Shown piece after piece: positions 12,719 to 18,859 of a stretch of 18,859 nucleotides of DNA. Position numbers and translations under genes: made by a program. Source of the DNA: an uncultured Solirubrobacterales bacterium (GTDB lineage Bacteria > Actinomycetota > Thermoleophilia > Solirubrobacterales > Solirubrobacteraceae). Each line of letters begins with the position of its first letter. Positions within the stretch are counted from its first letter, which is position 1. The stretch spans positions 1-18,859 of the forward strand of contig CAJBIG010000158.1 in the NCBI GenBank assembly GCA_903953065.1, written 5' to 3'. Under the pieces are notes generated by a model. The model did no database searches. It was not told the origin of the DNA and worked only from the letters and a program-made list of their open reading frames with translations.

Positions 12719-13582
12719 GTGTTTGATTTCCGCTACCACGCCGTGTCGCTTGCCGCCGTTCTCGTGGCGCTCGCAGTCGGTGTTCTGCTCGGTGTCGCGA
12801 TCGGTGACGCTGGGCTCGTCTCGTCGGCTGAAAAGCAGGTCCGTTCGAGCCTCAGAGACGACGTACGCGGCGCCCAGGTAAAGGAGCGGGCTGCGAACGC
12901 GCAGTTGGAGACGGCGCAGCGCTATGAGAGGGCCTCATATCCATTCGTTGTCGCCGGAAGGCTTCAAGGGGCCAAGGTCGGCTTGCTCTTCCTTGGCGAG
13001 CCGAACGAATCGATCGCATCCGATGTCCGGGCCGCTCTCGTGGGGACGGGCGCCGACCTAAGCGGCACGTTGGCGCTGAAGCAGCCTCCCGACACCGCCG
13101 CCCTCGCAGCCAATGCCAAGGGCAAGCGCTATGTCGAGCTCGACTCGACGCCGAAGCTGCTGACGCCCTTTGGCAAGACGATTGGACGTCAGCTGATTCT
13201 TGGCGGGGAACTGTTGAAGAGCGAGGCCAACGTGCTTTTCTCGACCCGCGCCGGCGGCCTCGGGCCGTTCGATTCGATCGTCGTGGTGCGGGTGCCGCGT
13301 GTGCTGAGCGGCGAGGCGGCAGAGAACACGAACCGCCTCGAGGACGGGATCATGGCCGGGCTTACATTGACGCGCAGCCCGGTGGTCGGCGTTCAGTCGG
13401 AGGCAACGCGGCCCAGTCAGATTGCTTGGTACCGGGAGCGCGGACTTTCAAGCGTCGACGACATCAACCAGACTGCAGGGCAGGCGGCCTTGGTGCTCGC
13501 TCTCGCGGGCGCCCAAGGCAGCTTCGGAAGCGGCCCGGACGCCGGAAGCCTGCTGCCTGGCCCGGAGCTGGCTGGCGGCTGA
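12719..13582 (+). CDS. MctB/SteB family membrane-anchored protein ('copper transporter' family)
   Basis: A 287-residue protein with the hallmark N-terminus MFDFRYHAVSLAAVLVALAV, continuing as one membrane segment (about 8-30), then a charged helical stretch (about 34-70, likely coiled coil) and an alpha/beta domain facing outward. The family includes M. tuberculosis MctB (Rv1698), reported as a copper-resistance channel, and corynebacterial SteB, a partner of SteA in division. The protein has no cysteine- or methionine-rich metal motif that I can see. Given the SteA-like gene 9 bp upstream, a division or envelope role is the likelier reading. GTG start; the ribosome site is weak, so it is probably coupled to steA. 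It converges on msrB with 10 bp between stops. Confidence 0.85.
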   Translation: MFDFRYHAVSLAAVLVALAVGVLLGVAIGDAGLVSSAEKQVRSSLRDDVRGAQVKERAANAQLETAQRYERASYPFVVAGRLQGAKVGLLFLGEPNESIASDVRAALVGTGADLSGTLALKQPPDTAALAANAKGKRYVELDSTPKLLTPFGKTIGRQLILGGELLKSEANVLFSTRAGGLGPFDSIVVVRVPRVLSGEAAENTNRLEDGIMAGLTLTRSPVVGVQSEATRPSQIAWYRERGLSSVDDINQTAGQAALVLALAGAQGSFGSGPDAGSLLPGPELAGG

Positions 13583-13592
13583 CAGCTGACGG

Positions 13593-14006
13593 CTACTCGC
13601 GCACTTCGAAGTCAAGCGCCGCTGAGTTGATGCACCAACGCTGCCCGCTGGCGCCGGGGCCGTCGTCGAAAACGTGCCCGAGGTGGCCGCCGCAGCTTGC
13701 GCAGACCGCCTCAGTACGGCGCATCCCATGTGAGTTGTCATCGACGAGCGTGACGGCGCTCGAGACGACCGGATCGGTGAAGCTCGGCCAGCCAGAGCCG
13801 GAGTCGAACTTGGTGTCCGATGAGAAGAGCTCGGCATCGCAGCCCTTACAGCGGAACATTCCAACGCCCTTCTCGTCGTTGTAAGCACCCGTGAAGGCTG
13901 GCTCTGTGGCTGCCTCACGCAGAACTGCGAAAGATTCAGGGTCGAGCTTCTCACGCCAGTGCTCGTCGGTCATTTCGGCAGGCTTGCTCGGTTGTTGGTT
14001 GGTCAA
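13593..14006 (-). CDS. msrB: Peptide-methionine (R)-S-oxide reductase
   Basis: MsrB reduces methionine-R-sulfoxide in oxidised proteins. The 137-residue protein has two zinc-binding CxxC pairs (C53/C56 in FRCKGCDAEL and C102/C105 in VCASCGGHLGH), the substrate block FDSGSGWPSF (67-76) and the catalytic cysteine C125 in RWCINSAALDFE. The start shown is TTG at 14006, giving a lead of usual family length before TDEHWREKL; ATG at 13973 (126 residues) is a fair alternative and neither has a strong ribosome site. The gene is on the opposite strand to its neighbours, between the mctB-like and MraY-like genes, and is divergent from the latter. No signal peptide is seen, so the enzyme should be cytosolic. 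Confidence 0.95.
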   Translation of the reverse strand: MTNQQPSKPAEMTDEHWREKLDPESFAVLREAATEPAFTGAYNDEKGVGMFRCKGCDAELFSSDTKFDSGSGWPSFTDPVVSSAVTLVDDNSHGMRRTEAVCASCGGHLGHVFDDGPGASGQRWCINSAALDFEVRE

Positions 14007-14085
14007 TGCGCTCTGCTCTTTTGGACTTACGTCAACGGTAGCGAAGACGCACCGTCTCAGGGAAATGCTCGTCCGCGCCGCTATG

Positions 14086-14091
14086 TAGGTT
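14086..14091 (+). promoter_or_regulatory. Candidate -10 box of the MraY-like gene (leaderless)
   Basis: TAGGTT is followed by 6 nt and then the GTG start at 14098, the spacing expected when transcription starts on the first base of the start codon. No Shine-Dalgarno is present. Confidence 0.5.
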
Positions 14092-14097
14092 GCTCAG

Positions 14098-14922
14098 GTG
14101 CCAGCGCTGCCACTGATCCTCTCTCTGCTGCTCGCGATAGCGCTCTCCCGCCCGCTGGTCAGCTTCCTCACAGAGGGGGGTCACCTCCGCTCCAACTATC
14201 GCGACGAGATGCTGCCTTGCCCGCTTGGCCTGCTCATCCCTGCCGCTGCTCTGGCGGCACTTATCCCGCTCGCTCTGCTCGCTGGTTTGTTCAACCTGAG
14301 CACACTCGACCTCGTCGGCCTGCCGTTGATTCTTGGCGTAGTAGCCCTTGGAATCGCCGACGATGCGTTCGCCGGCAGCTCACGGGGCTGGCGCGGCCAC
14401 GGAGGGGCGGCGCTGAGTGGAGCCTTCAGTACCGGGGCATTGAAAGCCTTTGGCACGCTCGGGCTCGCGCTCGCGTGGTGCGCTGCAACGCAGGATGGGG
14501 TTGCCCGCTTCCTGCTTGCTTCGCTGGTGATCGTGCTCGCGACCAATCTCTTCAACCTCTTCGACCTGCGGCCGGGCCGCTCGGTGAAGGTTTTCGTCCT
14601 TGTCGGGATCGGCTGCACGCTCGGCGCCTGGAGTTTCGACCCGCTCTTCAGTCTCGGCCTCTGGGTCGGCCCGATCCTTGTCTGCGGCGCGCTTGATCTG
14701 CGTGAGCGCGGAATTCTTGGAGACAGCGGTTCAAATGTCGTCGGCGTTGTCGCCGGCATCTGGCTGGTACTGGTGCTCGGAACAACCGGGCTTGCAGTGG
14801 CAGCCGCAGTACTCGTTCTATTAACCATTTACGGAGAAGTTCGTTCGATCAACACGCTCGTCGAATCAACTCCGGGACTTAGTCATCTAGACTCGATAGG
14901 GAGAATTGTTCATCGTGCCTGA
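14098..14922 (+). CDS. MraY/WecA-like polyprenyl-phosphate phosphoglycosyltransferase
   Basis: A 274-residue polytopic protein (about 8-9 membrane segments) with the family's cytosolic-loop motifs: the DD pair in GIADDAFAG (85-93), the N-x-x-N-x-x-D motif in NLFNLFD (150-156), and LGDSGSN (207-213). These enzymes transfer a sugar-phosphate from a UDP-sugar to undecaprenyl phosphate in wall or surface-polymer synthesis. The protein is shorter than typical MraY (about 320-360) and lacks the C-terminal HHH motif, keeping a single His in LSHLDSIG, so it is not a standard MraY; its substrate is unknown. It sits between the steA/mctB-like pair (with msrB intervening) and pyrG, and its 3' end overlaps the pyrG start by 8 bp. 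The GTG start is supported by the leaderless -10 box. Confidence 0.8.
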   Translation: MPALPLILSLLLAIALSRPLVSFLTEGGHLRSNYRDEMLPCPLGLLIPAAALAALIPLALLAGLFNLSTLDLVGLPLILGVVALGIADDAFAGSSRGWRGHGGAALSGAFSTGALKAFGTLGLALAWCAATQDGVARFLLASLVIVLATNLFNLFDLRPGRSVKVFVLVGIGCTLGAWSFDPLFSLGLWVGPILVCGALDLRERGILGDSGSNVVGVVAGIWLVLVLGTTGLAVAAAVLVLLTIYGEVRSINTLVESTPGLSHLDSIGRIVHRA

Positions 14923-16594
14923 CGCCCAACGCCAGCCCCGTCACATCTTCGTCACAGGCGGAGTCGTCTCGTCCCTCGGAAAAGGAATCGCGGCCGCCTC
15001 GATCGGGCGTCTTCTGGTTGCCCGCGGACTAACCGTCGGCCTGCAGAAGTTTGATCCTTACATCAACGTCGATCCGGGGACGATGTCGCCGTATCAGCAC
15101 GGCGAGGTTTTTGTCACCGAGGACGGCGCTGAAACCGACCTTGACCTCGGCCACTACGAGCGCTACACCGATTCGAACACGACGCGTGCATCGAACGTCA
15201 CTGCCGGTGGTATCTACGACGCCGTCATCCGCCGCGAACGCCGCGGTGATTATCTCGGCGCGACAGTGCAGGTGGTGCCGCACATCACAGATGAGATCAA
15301 GCAGCGAATCAAGCTGATCGCGGAGACAAGCGACGTCGACGTCGTCATCACCGAGATTGGTGGAACCGTCGGCGACATCGAATCGCTGCCCTTCCTTGAG
15401 GCGATTCGCCAGTTCCCCGTCGACGTAGGTCGGCGCAATTGCATGTTTATCCACCTCACTCTGGTCCCATACATCGGCCATGCCGGCGAGCTGAAGACAA
15501 AGCCGACGCAGCACTCGGTCAACGAGCTTCGCCGGATCGGCATTCAGCCCGACATGCTGCTCTGTCGCAGCGAGGGCGAACTCTCTCTCGATATTCGCAA
15601 GAAGATCGCGCTCTTTGCGTCGCTGCCGGTCGAGGCCGTGATTTCGGCAAAGGACGTCGGCGACATCTATGAAGTGCCGCTCTGGTATTGCGAGCAGAAG
15701 GTCGATGACTTCATCTGCGACGAACTTGGGATCGAAGCGGCGCCTGCCGATCTGAGCGAGTGGGACGCGATCGTCACGCGCGCCGCCGAGGCTACGGCCC
15801 CGGTCAAGATCTCCCTTGTCGGCAAGTACATCGCGCTGGCCGATGCCTACAAATCGGTTACTGAAGCGCTGATTCACAGCGGCAATTTGGCCGGTGCGAA
15901 CGTTGAGATCGACTGGGTCGATTCGGAGGACCTCGTTGACGACCAGGTAGCGCTCGAACGACTCGGAGATTCTGACGGCATTCTTGTTCCCGGCGGCTTT
16001 GGCGGCCGCGGAATCGAAGGCAAGATTCGCGCCGTTCGCGTGGCGCGCGAGCAGAAGATTCCGTACCTCGGGGTGTGTCTCGGGATGCAAATGGCTGTCT
16101 GCGAGTTCGCCCGCTCTATCGCGGGAATGGACGGCGCCAACTCGACCGAGTTCGATCTCGAGACCGAGTGGCCGGTAATCGACCTGCTCCCGGAGCAGAA
16201 AGAGGTCTCCGATCTGGGCGGCACGATGCGCCTTGGGGCGGACCCAATCAAGCTCCATAGCGGCACGATCGTTCGCGATTGCTACGGCGAGTCGGTTGTC
16301 TACGAGCGCCATCGCCATCGCTACGAGGTTTCGATCGCGCTGCGCAAGAAGCTCGAGCAGGCCGGTCTCATCGTCAGCGGAACATCACCTGACGAGAGGC
16401 TCGTCGAGGCGGTCGAGTTGCCTGCGGATGTTCATCCGTTCTTCGTCGCCGCTCAATATCACCCGGAGTTCAAGTCGCGGCCCGAGCGCCCGGCTCCGCT
16501 CTTCCGCGAGTTTGTCGCGGCAGCGTTCGCCGCTCGTGGTGGTGGGTCGCAGGCGGGCGGAGGCGACGCGCACGCAAGCAGTCCCGCGGCCTGA
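14915..16594 (+). CDS. pyrG: CTP synthase
   Basis: CTP synthase aminates UTP to CTP using glutamine and ATP. The 559-residue protein has the synthetase domain at the N-terminus (IFVTGGVVSSLGKGI, FDPYINVDPGTMSPYQHGEV, EDGAETDLDLGHYERY, EIGGTVGDIESLPF) and a class I glutamine amidotransferase domain at the C-terminus with nucleophile C388 in LGVCLGMQ and H516/E518 in YHPEF. The tail after about residue 540 is a Gly/Ala/Ser-rich extension. GTG at 14915 is preferred: it gives the usual short lead, and GGGAG lies 11 nt upstream. TTG at 14906 is the alternative. It overlaps the MraY-like gene by 8 bp; a TAGACT box at 14888-14893 could give it a promoter of its own. Confidence 0.97.
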   Translation: MPDAQRQPRHIFVTGGVVSSLGKGIAAASIGRLLVARGLTVGLQKFDPYINVDPGTMSPYQHGEVFVTEDGAETDLDLGHYERYTDSNTTRASNVTAGGIYDAVIRRERRGDYLGATVQVVPHITDEIKQRIKLIAETSDVDVVITEIGGTVGDIESLPFLEAIRQFPVDVGRRNCMFIHLTLVPYIGHAGELKTKPTQHSVNELRRIGIQPDMLLCRSEGELSLDIRKKIALFASLPVEAVISAKDVGDIYEVPLWYCEQKVDDFICDELGIEAAPADLSEWDAIVTRAAEATAPVKISLVGKYIALADAYKSVTEALIHSGNLAGANVEIDWVDSEDLVDDQVALERLGDSDGILVPGGFGGRGIEGKIRAVRVAREQKIPYLGVCLGMQMAVCEFARSIAGMDGANSTEFDLETEWPVIDLLPEQKEVSDLGGTMRLGADPIKLHSGTIVRDCYGESVVYERHRHRYEVSIALRKKLEQAGLIVSGTSPDERLVEAVELPADVHPFFVAAQYHPEFKSRPERPAPLFREFVAAAFAARGGGSQAGGGDAHASSPAA

Positions 16595-16605
16595 TCGCCG
16601 CTCAG

Positions 16606-17742
16606 ATGCGCGTTGCCTCAGAGCTCGAAGTCCGGCGCCTGAGCGAAACATTTGCGGCGCTCTGCGCAATCCCCAGCCCATCCCGAGGAGAGGGCGCTGT
16701 AGCGGCATACGTACGCAGCGAGCTTGAGCAGATCGGCGTCGCCGTCGTCGAGGACGACGCCGCTGAGGTAATTGGAGGGCAGAGCGGCAACCTGCTCGCA
16801 CGGATCGGTGAGAGGGGAGGGCGCTCGGTGCTCTTCTGCGCTCACCTCGACACTGTTCCGCACGAAGGGGCGATCGTGCCGGTCTTCGTCAACGGCGGCT
16901 GGGAGAGCGAAGGAGAGACAATTCTTGGCGCCGACAACAAGGCCGCGGTAGCGGTCTTTCTCGAGCTGGCGCGCCGCGCGAAGATCGAAGGCGCTCCAGT
17001 TGACTTGGAGCTCTGTTTCACGGTTGCCGAGGAGCCGGGGCTGCTCGGCGCCAACGCCCTCGACGTAAGCGAATTCCGATCGCAGCTCGGTTACGTCTAC
17101 GACCACGCCACGCCGATCGGGGAGATCATCGCTGGCTCGCCGACCCACATCCGTTGGCGCGCCGACATTCGCGGCCGCGCTGCACATGCAGGCATCTCTC
17201 CCGAGGACGGTCGCAGCGCAATCACGACGGCAGCGCGCGCAATTGCAACGCTGCCCGATGGTCGGCTCGACGATCTCACGACCGCCAACGTGGCGCGGAT
17301 TCGCGGTGGCGTTGCCGGCACGAACGTCGTCCCCGAGCACTGCCAGGTCGACGGTGAGGTGCGCTCGCTCGAAGACGGGCGCGCCGAGATCATCACTGAA
17401 CGCGTGACGGAGGCATTCCAAGACGCCGCCAATGAGCCCGACTGCCAGTGCGATCTTGACCTCACGATCGAACGCTCATTCATCGGCTACAGGCTCGGCG
17501 AAGACGAGCCGGCGGTGGCGGCCGCACTGGCCGCGCTGGAAGCGTCCGGCTACGAACCAAAGCTGGTGCTCAGCGGGGGCGGCTCGGATGCGAACGCGTT
17601 CCGTGCCAAAGGCTTTCCCTGCGTCAACCTCGCCAACGGCACGCAGAACCCGCACCAGTCGAGCGAGCGGGTAGCTGGGGCGGATCTCGAGGCGATGCTG
17701 AACGTGACGTTCGCTTTGATCGACGAGTTGGGGGAGAATTAG
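16606..17742 (+). CDS. M20 family metallopeptidase, tripeptidase T-like
   Basis: A 378-residue zinc aminopeptidase of the M20/PepT-like group, likely cytosolic and cleaving short peptides. The metal and catalytic residues are in place: H80 and D82 in AHLDTVP, bridging D110 in LGADNKAAV, general base E142 with ligand E143 in TVAEEPG, D166 in YVYDHATPIG, and H350 in NPHQSSE. The lid (dimerisation) domain lies between, with RGRAAHAGISPEDGRSA (189-205). Members are variously annotated as peptidase T, CPG70-type or acetylornithine deacetylase-like, so the exact substrate is not certain. The ATG is 11 bp after the pyrG stop with no clear ribosome site. The DUF3866 gene follows after 3 bp, so these genes likely form one transcript. 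Confidence 0.88.
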   Translation: MRVASELEVRRLSETFAALCAIPSPSRGEGAVAAYVRSELEQIGVAVVEDDAAEVIGGQSGNLLARIGERGGRSVLFCAHLDTVPHEGAIVPVFVNGGWESEGETILGADNKAAVAVFLELARRAKIEGAPVDLELCFTVAEEPGLLGANALDVSEFRSQLGYVYDHATPIGEIIAGSPTHIRWRADIRGRAAHAGISPEDGRSAITTAARAIATLPDGRLDDLTTANVARIRGGVAGTNVVPEHCQVDGEVRSLEDGRAEIITERVTEAFQDAANEPDCQCDLDLTIERSFIGYRLGEDEPAVAAALAALEASGYEPKLVLSGGGSDANAFRAKGFPCVNLANGTQNPHQSSERVAGADLEAMLNVTFALIDELGEN

Positions 17743-17745
17743 AGA

Positions 17746-18765
17746 ATGCTCGTCCTTCGCGAGGGTGTCGTAACCGAAGTCGGGCCGCCGGCAGCAGAAC
17801 AGCAATTGCTTGTTGACGTCCCCGGCCGAGGACCGCGAGCCGCAACAGCCGACACCGCGCTGCTCGGTCAGTGCGAAGTCGGCGACAGCGTCATCGTCAA
17901 CACTCAGGCTGCGGACCTCTCGCTTGGATCCGGCGGCTTCGATGTAGTTCACGTGAACCTCACGCGGGGGCTTGGCGGTGACGGTATTTCGGGCGCGCAC
18001 GTAATGAAGCTCAATTACAGCTCGCTCCAGCACGCGGTGCTTCCCGTCGAGGACGGGAGCGATGAGCTCCCTACTTCCAGGCCCGTCGGCGTCTGCTTCC
18101 TTCACGGTCAACTCGCGCCCTTCGCGTGGGCAGTGGCACAGGGGCGCAAAGGGACGAGGCTCGGCTACGTTCAAGGCGGCGGCGGCGCTCTCCCCGGCGG
18201 CCACTCAAAGACCGTCATTGAGCTCCGTGAGCAGGGCTTGCTCGCCGGCACGATTACCGCCGGCGCAAGCTATGGCGGCGAGGCTGAGGCGATCACGCTG
18301 GCCGGTGGAATAGCGCACGGCATCGGCGAGCTTGGCTGGGACGCAGCCGTGGTTGCGCCGGGGCCGGGGATCATCGGATCGGGCTCGCGCCTAGGCCACG
18401 GGGGCATGGCGGCCCTTGAAGCGGCTCATACAGCGCTCGCCCTCGGGTGCCAGGTGGTTGTCGCTCCCCGGATGTCGAGCGGCGACGCCCGTGATCGCCA
18501 CCAAGGCTGCTCCCACCACACCCAGACCGTCCTCGACCTGTTGCTTGCTCCCGTCAGCGTTGCCGCACCGCCCGGCGGCGCCGCGGAGATCACGCGCGGC
18601 TGTGGCCACACGATCGTCGAGCTTGACGTTGAGCTTGCGGCCTACGGCGAAAGTGGGCTTCCCGGAACGACGATGGGCCGTTCAATCGAAGACGACCCGC
18701 TCTTCTTCGGGGCCGCGCTCGCCGGCGGCACGCTGCTGGCAGCAACAATTGGCGCCGCCAGCTAG
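17746..18765 (+). CDS. DUF3866 family protein of unknown function
   Basis: A 339-residue soluble-looking protein that I recognise as DUF3866 from its overall pattern: VMKLNYSSLQHAVLPVED (87-104), a glycine-rich stretch YVQGGGGALPGGHS (141-154), GTITAGASYGGEAEA (168-182), and APGPGIIGSGSRLGHGGM (204-221). The last resembles an active-site or nucleotide-binding loop and is followed by a His-containing segment, RHQGCSHHTQ (251-260). No signal peptide or membrane segment is seen. The ATG has a good ribosome site (GGGGGAG, about 10 nt upstream) overlapping the peptidase stop, so it is probably co-translated with the M20 peptidase. The family has no known biochemical role to my knowledge; an enzyme is my guess from the conserved Gly/His loops. 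Confidence 0.82.
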   Translation: MLVLREGVVTEVGPPAAEQQLLVDVPGRGPRAATADTALLGQCEVGDSVIVNTQAADLSLGSGGFDVVHVNLTRGLGGDGISGAHVMKLNYSSLQHAVLPVEDGSDELPTSRPVGVCFLHGQLAPFAWAVAQGRKGTRLGYVQGGGGALPGGHSKTVIELREQGLLAGTITAGASYGGEAEAITLAGGIAHGIGELGWDAAVVAPGPGIIGSGSRLGHGGMAALEAAHTALALGCQVVVAPRMSSGDARDRHQGCSHHTQTVLDLLLAPVSVAAPPGGAAEITRGCGHTIVELDVELAAYGESGLPGTTMGRSIEDDPLFFGAALAGGTLLAATIGAAS

Positions 18766-18859
18766 CCGGCAGGGGCTCGACGCAGCGCCTGTTGCAGCGA
18801 TAAGGAAGGGGGGCGCCGGCGGCGAAGTGCACCCCAATGGCGATCACGACCGCTCCGGC
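18766..18859. other. Non-coding window end; no gene established
   Basis: There are 94 bp after the DUF3866 stop. A GGAAGGGGGG run (18803-18812) could be part of a ribosome site. Possible starts ATG at 18837 or GTG at 18827 are open to the window end, but fewer than a dozen codons are visible, so no gene can be claimed. In M. tuberculosis pyrG is followed by a Nudix hydrolase and xerD, one guess for what lies beyond. Confidence 0.4.

Noticed and set aside
11702..12739. 345-codon open frame antisense to the steA-like gene
   Set aside because: Shadow of a GC-rich coding region; the plus-strand frame has clear TPK-like motifs and a membrane segment.
15029..16318. 429-codon open frame antisense to pyrG
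   Set aside because: Complement of a strongly conserved gene in GC-rich DNA, where long antisense frames are common; the translation shows no domain pattern.

Overview
The window is a GC-rich bacterial chromosome segment of mostly housekeeping genes. The order tlyA-nadK-recN-steA-like-mctB-like-(...)-pyrG matches the order I know from Mycobacterium tuberculosis (Rv1694 to Rv1699), so an actinobacterium in the broad sense is well supported. A deep-branching, non-mycolate lineage such as Thermoleophilia/Solirubrobacterales is my inference, based on efp-nusB-xseB-ispA-dxs lying next to this block and on the DUF3866 gene. No rRNA, tRNA, CRISPR array, insertion sequence or prophage was seen.

Layout. 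1-831: 3' end of a branched-chain amino-acid-type ABC substrate-binding protein. 828-1568 (minus): ZIP metal transporter, tail to tail with the first gene and divergent from efp. 1645-3721: efp, nusB, an xseB-like gene and an FPP-synthase-type prenyltransferase, tightly packed. 3734-5815 (minus): a two-domain acyltransferase (AT3 membrane domain plus SGNH domain) sitting inside what is classically an xseB-ispA-dxs operon. 5920-7872: dxs. 7873-8101: the longest non-coding gap (229 bp) and the least ordinary part of the window. 8102-9765: tlyA and nadK, overlapping by 4 bp. 9860-11515: recN. 11552-13582: the steA-like and mctB/steB-like pair. 13593-14006 (minus): msrB. 14098-18765: a MraY/WecA-like phosphoglycosyltransferase, pyrG, an M20 peptidase and a DUF3866 protein. 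The last 94 bp hold no gene I can establish.

How the genes fit together. Dxs and IspA bracket the isoprenoid route (first MEP step; C15 chain synthesis) that supplies undecaprenyl phosphate, which is the substrate class of the MraY/WecA-like enzyme. EF-P and TlyA act on the ribosome, NusB on transcription antitermination, RecN and XseB in DNA repair, and the SteA/MctB-like pair probably at the division site or envelope.

Most unusual signal. In 7873-8101 I read a possible minus-strand small RNA of about 80 nt (sigma-70-like promoter, a CU-rich anti-Shine-Dalgarno-like stretch, hairpin plus T tract). Next to it is a cluster of TTGTGTG/CACACAA half-sites lying between that promoter and the leaderless tlyA promoter. 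A second theme is that five genes have a TAnnnT box 6-10 nt before the start codon and no obvious Shine-Dalgarno, suggesting leaderless transcripts. All motif statements come from reading by eye; no database or folding program was run.
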